A stretch of DNA of 8,190 nt, from NCBI GenBank assembly GCA_030765665.1, contig JAVCCD010000108.1:1-8190 (forward strand), in the 5' to 3' direction. The notes beneath the pieces are model-generated. The model saw nothing but the letters and a program-made list of their open reading frames with translations. It was not told the DNA's origin and ran no database searches. Both the position numbers and the translations under genes were made by a program. Shown in pieces: positions 1 to 5,827 of the stretch. Origin of the DNA: Candidatus Tenebribacter mawsonii. Lineage in GTDB: Bacteria; Cloacimonadota; Cloacimonadia; Cloacimonadales; TCS61. How positions within the stretch are numbered: the stretch's first letter is position 1; each line of letters begins with the position of its first letter.

Positions 1-734
1 ATCACAAGTTTGATCTCATTATACACCTGGCTGCCATGGCAGGAGTCCGTCCATCCATTATAGATCCAGTACTTTATACAGAGGTTAATATAAATGGTAC
101 GGTGAATTTGTTGGAGCAATGCAAGAAAAATGGTATCAAGAAGTTCATCTTTGCCTCATCATCTTCTGTTTATGGGAACAACAAGAAAGTTCCATTTGCC
201 GAAAGTGATCCTGTGGATTTACCAATATCACCTTACGCTGCCACCAAAAAATCGGGTGAACTTATTTGCCATACTTATCACCACTTGGAGAAAATTTCAA
301 TGGCAGTTTTGAGGTTTTTTACAGTTTACGGCCCCAGACAGCGTCCCGATCTGGCAATTCATAAATTTGCTCGTAAAATAATTGCAGGAGAATCCATTCC
401 TGTATTTGGAGATGGTTCAACCCAGCGTGACTATACCTACATAGACGATATTATTGATGGGATCTTGAAGTCAGTAGATTTTGTTGATAATGGCTGCCAT
501 TATGAAATATTTAATTTGGGTGAATCGCAGACGATTTCACTTTCCAAAATGATAAGTACAATTGAAAATTCTTTAGGTAAAAAAGCTGTGAAAGAAATAC
601 TCCCACTGCAGCCTGGTGATGTTGACCAAACATATGCAGATATTTCTAAAGCCAAGAAACTTTTGGGATATTGTCCCAAGACAAAATTTAAAGATGGTGT
701 GGATAAATTTATAGATTGGTTAAAAGATAGATAG
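1..734 (+). CDS. NAD-dependent sugar-nucleotide epimerase, UDP-glucuronate 4-epimerase-like (5' truncated)
   Basis: The reading frame is open from position 3 to a TAG at 732-734, giving 243 residues, so the gene begins outside the window. About 70 N-terminal residues, including the glycine-rich NAD loop, should be missing given a usual length of 310-330. What remains is a classic extended short-chain dehydrogenase: HLAAMAGVR just after the cut, the catalytic-serine strand FASSSSVYG, the YxxxK pair (Tyr codon 234-236, Lys codon 246-248), then LRFFTVYGPRQRPDLAI and DGSTQRDYTYIDD in the substrate half, and a QPGDV/TYADISKAKKLLGY tail. The RFFTVYGPRQRPD and LQPGDV stretches match the UDP-glucuronate 4-epimerase (CapI-like) branch best, which makes UDP-galacturonate for surface polysaccharide. 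UDP-glucose 4-epimerase or a dTDP-sugar enzyme cannot be ruled out. The ATG at 36 lies inside the conserved core and is not the start. A terminator follows directly, so this is the last gene of its transcript. Confidence 0.93.
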   Translation, partial: HKFDLIIHLAAMAGVRPSIIDPVLYTEVNINGTVNLLEQCKKNGIKKFIFASSSSVYGNNKKVPFAESDPVDLPISPYAATKKSGELICHTYHHLEKISMAVLRFFTVYGPRQRPDLAIHKFARKIIAGESIPVFGDGSTQRDYTYIDDIIDGILKSVDFVDNGCHYEIFNLGESQTISLSKMISTIENSLGKKAVKEILPLQPGDVDQTYADISKAKKLLGYCPKTKFKDGVDKFIDWLKDR

Positions 735-768
735 AATAATTTTTTAAATAAGAATAAAGAAATATTGT

Positions 769-800
769 ACTGGTGAATTGTGATTCACCAGTTTTTTTTT
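769..800 (+). terminator. Rho-independent terminator after the epimerase gene
   Basis: ACTGGTGAAT (769-778) pairs perfectly with ATTCACCAGT (783-792) around a TGTG loop, and nine T residues follow (792-800). It sits 34 nt after the epimerase stop, so it is the natural end of that transcript. It also separates the epimerase from the small gene downstream. Confidence 0.9.
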
Positions 801-818
801 GCAAAAAAATCAAAAAAA

Positions 819-846
819 TTGACAAGTTATTACAACCCAATAATTT
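819..846 (+). promoter_or_regulatory. Possible promoter for the zinc-ribbon gene
   Basis: A perfect TTGACA (819-824) is followed after 16 bp by TAATTT (841-846). An overlapping AATAAT at 839-844 is a better -10 hexamer but gives a short 14-bp spacer. The site lies just after the epimerase terminator and about 50 nt ahead of the GTG start at 899, where a promoter is needed. The -10 match is poor, and promoter consensus in FCB bacteria can differ from the E. coli form, so this is tentative. Confidence 0.3.
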
Positions 847-898
847 CTGTCACAGAGCATCAGTAAATTCAAACATTTTCTTCTGGAGAATCAGATTA

Positions 899-1057
899 GT
901 GAAAATTGTACTTAAAAAACATTGTCCAAAGTGCAAAGATATGCATTACAAACGTATAAGTAGGTTACCATGGATGAGGCTATTTAAACGGTCACAGCTT
1001 TATCAGTGCAATCACTGTAGAACAATTTTTCTGGTACTCTTTGCAAAAAGACATTGA
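899..1057 (+). CDS. Small zinc-ribbon protein, 52 aa
   Basis: The predicted protein has a CPKC pair (Cys9, Cys12) and a CNHC pair (Cys37, Cys40), the layout of a single treble-clef or zinc-ribbon metal site. Between them is an RISRLPWMRLFKRSQLYQC stretch. I recall the same type of pattern (W-M-R-L, then S-x-x-Y-x-C-x-x-C and a following FL) from short uncharacterised bacterial proteins, so I believe it is a real conserved family, function unknown. The frame is open back to 773, but that start falls inside the terminator hairpin. The GTG at 899, ten bases after GGAG (885-888), begins right before the conserved part and is preferred. It is rich in Lys and Arg (basic), with no signal peptide, and a hydrophobic patch near the C-terminus. 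It stands alone between two terminated units. Nucleic-acid binding is possible but unproven. Confidence 0.6.
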   Translation: MKIVLKKHCPKCKDMHYKRISRLPWMRLFKRSQLYQCNHCRTIFLVLFAKRH

Positions 1058-1164
1058 AAAATTCAAACTTAATATTAATTCATAAGAATATTCTCCAAAA
1101 TTATTTGTTCATTACATATATTTAAACAGAGTTGCATATTAAAAAAAGTAAATTGGTTTATCCA

Positions 1165-1192
1165 ATGACAGTTAGCAACTCAGTATTGTAAT
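1165..1192 (+). promoter_or_regulatory. Candidate promoter for ssb
   Basis: ATGACA (1165-1170, five of six to the -35 consensus), a 16-bp spacer and TGTAAT (1187-1192, five of six to the -10 consensus) place a transcription start near 1199 and a leader of about 50 nt. A short inverted repeat, TTGG (1153-1156) and CCAA (1162-1165), touches the -35 box. The preceding stretch 1058-1164 is AT-rich, with a 10-bp palindrome at 1085-1094 (AGAATATTCT), and holds no gene or terminator that I can identify. Confidence 0.4.
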
Positions 1193-1234
1193 CTAAAATG
1201 AATTACACACACACAGCCAAACAATTATTAACCA

Positions 1235-1241
1235 AAGGAGG
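1235..1241 (+). promoter_or_regulatory. Strong Shine-Dalgarno site that sets the ssb start
   Basis: AAGGAGG lies seven bases ahead of the ATG at 1249. It is the strongest ribosome-binding site in the window. It rules out the longer in-frame ATG at 1198, whose 17 extra codons lie across this site and before the SSB homology. Confidence 0.9.
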
Positions 1242-1248
1242 ACGAATT

Positions 1249-1617
1249 ATGAGTTTCCGAACACCAAGCATTAACACAGTTTCCATTTCTGGAAATATTG
1301 TGCGTGATGCTGAAATTAATCATGTAGGTGAAGCGAAGACGCCTGTAACAACAATCACTGTGGCTCACAATCAGCGCTACAAAGCAAAGAGTGGAAAGTG
1401 GCAGGAGGCTGTTTCTTTTATTGATGTAGAAGTTTGGGGTGCTCTGGCAGAGAGAGATGCCTATTACAAAAAGGGGATTCCTGTTATTGTAGAAGGAGTT
1501 CTCAAAGGTAATCAATGGAAAGATAAAGAGGGAAAAAGCCATTCAAAGGTTGTAGTAAGAGCGGCTAAGATCCATGTTCTTGTCTATCCAGAAAAGGAAG
1601 AAAAAGAAGAAGAGTAG
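1249..1617 (+). CDS. ssb: Single-stranded DNA-binding protein
   Basis: This 122-residue protein has the bacterial SSB OB-fold: NTVSISGNIVRDAEI (about 9-23), a KTPVTTITVAHNQRYK strand pair (30-45), WQEAVSFIDVEVWG (51-64) and YYKKGIPVIVEGVLKGNQWKDKEGK (72-96). Aromatic residues Trp51, Phe57, Trp63 and Trp90 fall where SSB proteins stack DNA bases. It should coat single-stranded DNA in replication, repair and recombination, probably as a tetramer. It is short: after the OB-fold there is almost no linker, and the end is a glutamate-rich run (EKEEKEEE) instead of the D-D-[IL]-P-F tip that usually recruits partner proteins. The start is fixed by AAGGAGG seven bases upstream. It is a single-gene unit with a promoter candidate at 1165-1192 and a terminator at 1641-1675. 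Confidence 0.92.
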   Translation: MSFRTPSINTVSISGNIVRDAEINHVGEAKTPVTTITVAHNQRYKAKSGKWQEAVSFIDVEVWGALAERDAYYKKGIPVIVEGVLKGNQWKDKEGKSHSKVVVRAAKIHVLVYPEKEEKEEE

Positions 1618-1640
1618 AATCATAAAAACAATCACTAATA

Positions 1641-1675
1641 AAAAAAGCCATCCGGCAACTGCCGGATGGCTTTTT
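1641..1675. terminator. Bidirectional Rho-independent terminator between convergent units
   Basis: GCCATCCGGC (1647-1656) and GCCGGATGGC (1661-1670) form a perfect 10-bp GC-rich stem around AACT. Six A residues precede it (1641-1646) and five T residues follow (1671-1675), so it can end ssb transcription on the plus strand and the seven-gene operon on the minus strand, whose last stop is at 1693-1695. Confidence 0.93.
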
Positions 1676-1692
1676 ATTAATATAATCTCTTC

Positions 1693-2532
1693 TTAAAATT
1701 TATATCCAATACTGAAATGATGCGTTGAATCAATTGTATGTGTATTGAATCCATAATCAACTATTATGTTATACAGATTAAATCTAGCGCCCATTGAATA
1801 GCTTGTCGGCTCACTGCGTACACCGCAACGAATAGTTAGCATCTCAACAACTTTTACCTCAGCACCGGCATGTATCTCAGTTTTGCTGTTCATAGTTTTT
1901 TTAACTTCAAAAGCAGTGATCACATCTGTATATGGGTGGTAAGATATTCCCATGCTCATTTTTTGTGGAAGATCGTGAGCACTATCTTCTCCAACAGAAG
2001 GATTATTCAAGTTTGTGATTGTAAATCCGATCTGAGTACGTTGGTGTACAGTGGCAAGTGCACCCAGATTTATCCCGAAAGCTGGTTGCTCACCAAATCC
2101 TTCGATCGATAGATGATACATATTGAGGGTATATCCAAAATCCAGATTTGAGTGGATATCATTTAAAATATTAAATGAATGTGACAAGGCATAAGTCTTT
2201 TCACTCAGCAGACTCACATCCTGAAAATCAACATCCATCGACTGCAATCCAATTCCCAAAGTACCAAACTTTCGTGGAAGTTGCATAGAAAATGCCACTG
2301 TATTCAGCACTTGAAAATCGTTTTCAAAAATTTTAGAATATCCAATTATAATATTATTTTCTGAACTGTTCAATCCTGCCGGATTATAAAAGACAGCATT
2401 AGCATCATCACTAATAGAGTAGAATGCTCCACCCATAGCTCTGGCTCTGGGTGATGGCTCGTAATCATCAAAAATTGCTGTTAGATTTACAGCTAAGAAA
2501 ATAAGGCATAATGTAGTTAATATTTTTCTCAT
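1693..2532 (-). CDS. PorV/PorQ-like outer-membrane beta-barrel protein
   Basis: The 279-residue protein starts with a Sec signal peptide (MRKILTTLCLIFLAVNLTA, likely cut near residue 19), followed by the N-terminal motif PRARAMGGAFYSISDDANAVFYNPAGL (about 28-54) typical of the PorV/PorQ and UPF0164 families and related to FadL-type barrels. The rest alternates short amphipathic strands, and the last residue is Phe after a GYKF end, as expected of the beta-signal read by the BAM machinery. Family members are outer-membrane barrels; PorV shuttles cargo in the type IX secretion system, but many paralogues have no known job. ATG follows AGGAGA (2538-2543) by five bases, and that site overlaps the stop codon of the upstream secreted-protein gene (gap 9 nt), so the two are probably co-translated. 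It ends the operon before the 1641-1675 terminator. A FadL-like transporter role is the alternative. Confidence 0.8.
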   Translation of the reverse strand: MRKILTTLCLIFLAVNLTAIFDDYEPSPRARAMGGAFYSISDDANAVFYNPAGLNSSENNIIIGYSKIFENDFQVLNTVAFSMQLPRKFGTLGIGLQSMDVDFQDVSLLSEKTYALSHSFNILNDIHSNLDFGYTLNMYHLSIEGFGEQPAFGINLGALATVHQRTQIGFTITNLNNPSVGEDSAHDLPQKMSMGISYHPYTDVITAFEVKKTMNSKTEIHAGAEVKVVEMLTIRCGVRSEPTSYSMGARFNLYNIIVDYGFNTHTIDSTHHFSIGYKF

Positions 2533-2541
2533 AATTCTCTC

Positions 2542-3822
2542 CTACTTAAGTTGTGAACCGATCACAATCGGAGCTTTTGCTGTTTTTTTATTTCCAGTGG
2601 ATGTATCTATCACCTCTAAAAAGCAGATATACAAACCTAAGGGCAATAAGTTATTTTCTCTATCCTTACCGTTCCAGTCATAATGTTTGATGCCGGTTGA
2701 ATTCGAGATGATCGTGTTAACCAGAGTTCGCATGAGTTTCCCTTCTGCATTGTAGACTCTCAAGATAGCTTTATCACCATTTTTAGAAGCAAATTCAATT
2801 GGGAATGTTTCACCACTGTAAGGGTTGAAAGCTCTAGCAGGAATATTAAGTGTGGCACTATGAGTAATTGCCTTGTATGTATAAAAATAAGCTGAAACTT
2901 GCGGGTATTCTTCAGGATATGTAAATTCATTACCACTTGTATCGGTAGCAACTATATAAAATTCTACTACCGTACCTTCCCCTTGTGCCGGAACATCAGT
3001 CTCGTAAATATTTTCATTAATTTCTGTTGGTGTCATCTCCAGTAAATTGAATTCACTATTGCTATTTGTTTTCCAATTAAGGATCACATTGGCATATTCA
3101 ATCGGACGGGAAAATGTAATATTTACTGGCTGATCAGCAACTATTTCACTGATATCACCATAAGGGTAGTTTTCAAATTCTCCCACACCCAAATGATCAT
3201 CATAACCAACAAGCATCTGAAAATTACTTGCATACATACCGCCAGCACCGCGTGCTTCCAATACAAATCCAACAAAGTAATTATCCAGATTGATGCCGGT
3301 AGAATCCCACACTCTAACAGCCATCTGATTACCTTCTTCATCTTCAATATTCAAGTTAGTTCCACCACCAGCATAATACATCTCATAGATAGTCCCGGTA
3401 GCTTGAACTAAAGTTCCTTCATATATATCGTTATTAACATTTAGATCAAGTATAGTAGCTGTCGGGTCAGGATTATTAGAACTGATTATAGTATATGAAA
3501 AATCTTTCAACTCGGTTACGCCATTGTATTCATCAACCTCACCAGAGACTTCCAGAAAATTCCCGCGTACCAGATCAACTTCATAAACTGAGGAAATGTC
3601 GTAGTCAAAAAGCATGATGCCTTTACCTGAACTGTCTTGGATAAAAGCGTTCAGCTGATTGCTATTAGAAATTCCAGCTCCTATTGTTATCACACCTTCA
3701 ATGTTAACGTTCTCTCCATTATATACACTTACGCTATCCTGTATATTTGCAATAGGTGTTATTACTTGCGCAAATAGTAAATTGGAAGTTAAGAACACAA
3801 TAATCATTAATATATTTTTCAT
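2542..3822 (-). CDS. Secreted tandem OB-fold protein with FlgD-Ig/type IX-like C-terminal domain
   Basis: This 426-residue protein has a signal peptide (hydrophobic run 4-17, likely cut after LLFA at 18). Two similar beta-rich blocks follow, about 35-115 (VNIEGVITIGAGI, FIQDSSGKGIMLFD, LEVSGEVDEYNGVTELKD) and 135-210 (VQATGTIYEMYY, LNIEDEEGNQMAVRVWD). They look like the OB-like domains found at the front of secreted nucleases and in DUF5689-type proteins. An Ig/fibronectin-like segment spans about 230-315. The C-terminal 90 residues are a FlgD-Ig-type domain: AFNPYSGE, LRVYNAEGKLMRTLVN, HYDWNGKDRENNLLPLGLY, ending KKTAKAPIVI. In FCB bacteria such ends often serve as secretion or anchoring domains. 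No catalytic domain is visible, so it is more likely an adhesin or binding protein than a nuclease. The ATG overlaps the lspA stop (ATGA), and its GAGGAG site (3828-3833) lies inside the lspA coding end. The specific function is unknown. Confidence 0.75.
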   Translation of the reverse strand: MKNILMIIVFLTSNLLFAQVITPIANIQDSVSVYNGENVNIEGVITIGAGISNSNQLNAFIQDSSGKGIMLFDYDISSVYEVDLVRGNFLEVSGEVDEYNGVTELKDFSYTIISSNNPDPTATILDLNVNNDIYEGTLVQATGTIYEMYYAGGGTNLNIEDEEGNQMAVRVWDSTGINLDNYFVGFVLEARGAGGMYASNFQMLVGYDDHLGVGEFENYPYGDISEIVADQPVNITFSRPIEYANVILNWKTNSNSEFNLLEMTPTEINENIYETDVPAQGEGTVVEFYIVATDTSGNEFTYPEEYPQVSAYFYTYKAITHSATLNIPARAFNPYSGETFPIEFASKNGDKAILRVYNAEGKLMRTLVNTIISNSTGIKHYDWNGKDRENNLLPLGLYICFLEVIDTSTGNKKTAKAPIVIGSQLK

Positions 3823-4319
3823 TCTTTCTCCTCATCTGTCTCTTTTTGAAAAAAAGTTGTTGCTATCATCAATACGATAGCAATTACGATTGAACTGTCG
3901 GCTATATTAAATACTGGCCATCTGGTCATAATAACATCAGGGAAATCACACCAGATAAAATCTGTTACGCTTCCCAAGTATATTCTATCGATCAGGTTTC
4001 CTAAAGCACCACCTAAAATAAGTGCAAAAGAGAGAACTTCATATTTATTCTTGCTTTTAGTACTTAAATATACAATTAAAATTGTGGCAATTAATGAAAT
4101 TATGATAAAGAGAATTCTGTTAAGTTGGGGAGAACCGAACGAAAGGCTAAAGGCTGCTCCGGTATTTTGAACATAAGTAAGCCAAATTAACTTTGGAGAT
4201 AACTTTATTATCTCACCAAATTCCATAGAAGCTCTAACCAGGTATTTTGATACCTGATCTAATACTATTACGATCAACGTTACCCAGTAGTAGGGTAGAA
4301 GCTTTATTAGTTTTGTCAC
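3819..4319 (-). CDS. lspA: Lipoprotein signal peptidase (signal peptidase II)
   Basis: The enzyme cuts signal peptides from prolipoproteins after lipid attachment at the lipobox cysteine, within the inner membrane. The 166-residue length is normal. Family motifs are all present: VLDQVSKYLV (19-28), YVQNTGAAFS (49-58), GGALGNLIDRIYLGSVTDFI (103-122) and FNIADSSI (137-144). The two catalytic aspartates are Asp111 and Asp141. Four membrane segments are seen, at about 10-28, 66-86, 95-112 and 137-157, with a charged KETDEEKE tail. The start is GTG, sharing its first G with the TAG stop of the zinc-finger gene upstream. The ribosome-binding site is weak (AGAGAAG about nine bases away), so translation is probably coupled. 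A zinc-finger TraR/DksA gene before lspA is a pairing known from other bacteria. The lipoprotein encoded at 7770 would be one substrate. Confidence 0.96.
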   Translation of the reverse strand: MTKLIKLLPYYWVTLIVIVLDQVSKYLVRASMEFGEIIKLSPKLIWLTYVQNTGAAFSLSFGSPQLNRILFIIISLIATILIVYLSTKSKNKYEVLSFALILGGALGNLIDRIYLGSVTDFIWCDFPDVIMTRWPVFNIADSSIVIAIVLMIATTFFQKETDEEKE

Positions 4320-4717
4320 TATTTTTTTCTTCTCTTACGTTTTTCTTCTTCTTCCATACATTTTATACAATATTCAGCATAAGGAATTATCTTGAGTCTG
4401 TTAGCTGCTATATACTCTCCGCAGATCTCACAAACACCATAAGTTTTATCATAAATCCTTTTTAAGGCACTGTTGATATACTTAATATTCTTCAGTTCTT
4501 TTTCCAGAATGTAAACTCTTCGTTCAGATTCATCAGTATCGGAACCCTGATCAGCCTGATGTTGTGAATAAGCTGAGAGATCTCCACTGCTTTCCTTAGA
4601 ACCGCGTTTCTGAATATCATTTATTGCATTGATAATACCTTGTGTCTCTTCTTTTTCTTTGAGAAGAATTTCTTTGTACTTCTCCAATCTTTTTTCAGTT
4701 AATTGCTTTACTGACAT
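4319..4717 (-). CDS. TraR/DksA-type C4 zinc-finger protein
   Basis: The 132-residue protein has a long N-terminal helix (about 5-37), a polar turn containing GDLSAYSQHQADQGSDTDESER (45-66), a return helix (about 67-90) and a C4 zinc finger with Cys96, Cys99, Cys117 and Cys120 (CEICG, then AEYCIKC). This coiled-coil hairpin plus zinc finger is the DksA/TraR plan. DksA enters the RNA polymerase secondary channel and works with ppGpp. The DxxDxA tip of true DksA is not evident, and the ADQGSDTDESER turn is like the shorter relatives whose role is less clear, so I do not assign dksA. The C-terminus switches abruptly from acidic (EEEE) to basic (KRKRRKK). ATG follows GAGGAAG, six bases before it, after a 15-nt gap from the phosphorylase gene; its stop overlaps the lspA start by one base. 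Confidence 0.88.
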   Translation of the reverse strand: MSVKQLTEKRLEKYKEILLKEKEETQGIINAINDIQKRGSKESSGDLSAYSQHQADQGSDTDESERRVYILEKELKNIKYINSALKRIYDKTYGVCEICGEYIAANRLKIIPYAEYCIKCMEEEEKRKRRKK

Positions 4718-4732
4718 AATGATCTTCCTCTT

Positions 4733-5554
4733 CTATATTTTCTTCAATAATTCTAATACTAAAACTACAAGATTCTTTTTTGCTTTTAAGGCATTTGTGT
4801 TGATCTCTTCCTGAGTATGAGGCTCAGAATGAAAAATATTGCTCAAATTAGTTACAACCGAGATTCCCATAACTTTCATTTTGGAATGTATAGCTACAAT
4901 TACTTCCGGAACTGTTGACATTCCAACCAGATCTGCACCCCACTTAGCCAGCATTTTACACTCTGCTTCTGTTTCCAAACTCGGACCGGAAAGTGCTAAA
5001 TAGGTTCCATCCTGTAAAGAAAAATTATTCTCTTTTGAAATCTTATGAGCTAAGACGATATATTTTTTATAATATGGTTCGTGCATACTTGGGAACCTAT
5101 TGCCTAATTCATCACAGTTTTTACCGATCAGTGGGTTGCTACCCATCCAGTTGATATGATCGTTGACCATTACTAAATCTCCAGGATGCATCAACTCATT
5201 CAAACTTCCGGCAGCATTGGTAACGATGAGTTTATTTATACCTAATTTTTTTAACACTCTTATCGGAAATGTGATCTCCTGCATGGAATAACCTTCATAA
5301 TAGTGAAGTCTTCCCTGCAGAATAATTATGGATTTATTTCCAATCTTTCCAGCAAGTAGTTTTCCCTGATGCGAGGGAGCAGTGGAAGTTTTCCAGACTG
5401 GAATATCATCATAAGAAATTATCACAGGGTTATCGATCATCGCTCCAACAGTGTTGAGACCGGTGCCTAAAATCATTCCGATCTCAGGAGTGATATCGAT
5501 TCTCTTTTTAAGATAAGCAGCAGCCGTTTCAATATCCTTTAGCATGTTATCCAT
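4733..5554 (-). CDS. punA: Purine nucleoside phosphorylase, trimeric type
   Basis: The enzyme splits purine nucleosides with phosphate to give the free base and (deoxy)ribose 1-phosphate in cytosolic salvage. At 273 residues it has the trimeric-family length. Motifs line up with human PNP: the phosphate loop GTGLN (30-34), GRLHYYEGY (81-89), GPSLETEAE (190-198, Glu194 equivalent to Glu201), GMSTVPEV (211-218, Met212 equivalent to Met219) and VVTN (233-236, Asn236 equivalent to Asn243), with His246 near the ribose 5' position. The Glu/Asn pair predicts preference for inosine and guanosine over adenosine, and STVPE argues against methylthioadenosine phosphorylase. The start at 5554 is preferred over Met4, since an AGAGGA site lies upstream in the yggT 3' end. 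That site is partly inside a hairpin (5555-5568). It shares an operon with tdk, so this is a nucleoside-salvage unit. Confidence 0.95.
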   Translation of the reverse strand: MDNMLKDIETAAAYLKKRIDITPEIGMILGTGLNTVGAMIDNPVIISYDDIPVWKTSTAPSHQGKLLAGKIGNKSIIILQGRLHYYEGYSMQEITFPIRVLKKLGINKLIVTNAAGSLNELMHPGDLVMVNDHINWMGSNPLIGKNCDELGNRFPSMHEPYYKKYIVLAHKISKENNFSLQDGTYLALSGPSLETEAECKMLAKWGADLVGMSTVPEVIVAIHSKMKVMGISVVTNLSNIFHSEPHTQEEINTNALKAKKNLVVLVLELLKKI

Positions 5555-5568
5555 AGGATTAAAATCCT
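5555..5568 (-). promoter_or_regulatory. Hairpin overlapping the punA ribosome-binding site and yggT stop
   Basis: The 14-nt sequence AGGATTTTAATCCT on the mRNA strand is a perfect inverted repeat (5-bp stem with a 4-nt loop). It ends directly at the punA ATG. Its 5' arm takes up most of the AGAGGA Shine-Dalgarno sequence (5565-5570), and the yggT TAA stop (5559-5561) spans the loop and the start of the 3' arm. A ribosome ending on yggT would melt it, which suggests coupled translation of punA. The stem is short, so the effect may be small. Confidence 0.35.
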
Positions 5569-5825
5569 CTTAAAATATTTTTTAACATATTTAAAATAAC
5601 TATGATAATTATTGGTGAAAAATCTACCGGTGATGCAGGGAATATGCGATGTAGAAAATCTCTAACAGGTCGCATTACTGGTTCTGTGAGCTGTATAATA
5701 AAAAGATAGATCTTAAAAAACTCTCCGGCAGGATTTATTTGAAACCATGAGAGCACCGCTCTGATGATAATCAAGATTATATAGATCTGAACTGCATGAG
5801 CTAGCAACATAGTTAGTGATCCCAT
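5559..5825 (-). CDS. YggT family inner-membrane protein
   Basis: The 88-residue protein has two membrane segments, about 6-26 and 70-85, joined by the signature LTEPVMRPVRDFL (46-58) and followed by PVDFSPIIIIVIL (66-78). TEP, PVR and DFSP are hallmarks of the YggT family. Members have been linked to osmotic tolerance, and in many bacteria and plastids to division or photosystem-related membrane assembly, but no biochemical activity is settled. Many homologues have a duplicated unit; this is the one-unit form. The start at 5825 sits two bases after the tdk stop, with a GAGG site inside the tdk end; Met6 (5810) is an alternative with a weaker site. Four bases separate its stop from punA. Its place between two nucleoside-salvage enzymes looks like operon packing rather than a functional link. 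Confidence 0.9.
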   Translation of the reverse strand: MGSLTMLLAHAVQIYIILIIIRAVLSWFQINPAGEFFKIYLFIIQLTEPVMRPVRDFLHRIFPASPVDFSPIIIIVILNMLKNILRGF

Positions 5826-5827
5826 CT

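Noticed and set aside
773..898. Upstream extension of the zinc-ribbon reading frame to the ATG at 773
   Set aside because: The extra 42 codons begin inside the epimerase terminator stem and T tract and show no protein-like conservation; GTG 899 has a spaced GGAG and abuts the Cys motif.
1069..1094. AT-rich palindromes TTAATATTAA and AGAATATTCT, considered as operators or a terminator for the zinc-ribbon gene
   Set aside because: Such palindromes arise readily in AT-rich DNA, there is no T tract after a GC stem, and they do not match an SOS-box pattern I recognise.
1205..1214. ACAC dinucleotide run before ssb, considered as a microsatellite or phase-variation repeat
   Set aside because: It is only about five units long and lies in the untranslated leader.
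1198..1248. Longer ssb start at ATG 1198
   Set aside because: The extension crosses the AAGGAGG site that serves ATG 1249, and lies at or before the predicted transcription start.
1228..1542. Minus-strand open frame opposite ssb, and similar frames opposite lspA, tdk, buk and the secreted protein
   Set aside because: They are shadows of well-supported genes, with low-complexity or unnatural composition and no ribosome-binding site.
2542..3822. Calling the tandem OB-fold protein an extracellular nuclease
   Set aside because: OB-like repeats resemble those heading secreted nucleases, but no nuclease or phosphatase catalytic domain follows; only Ig-like and FlgD-Ig segments do.
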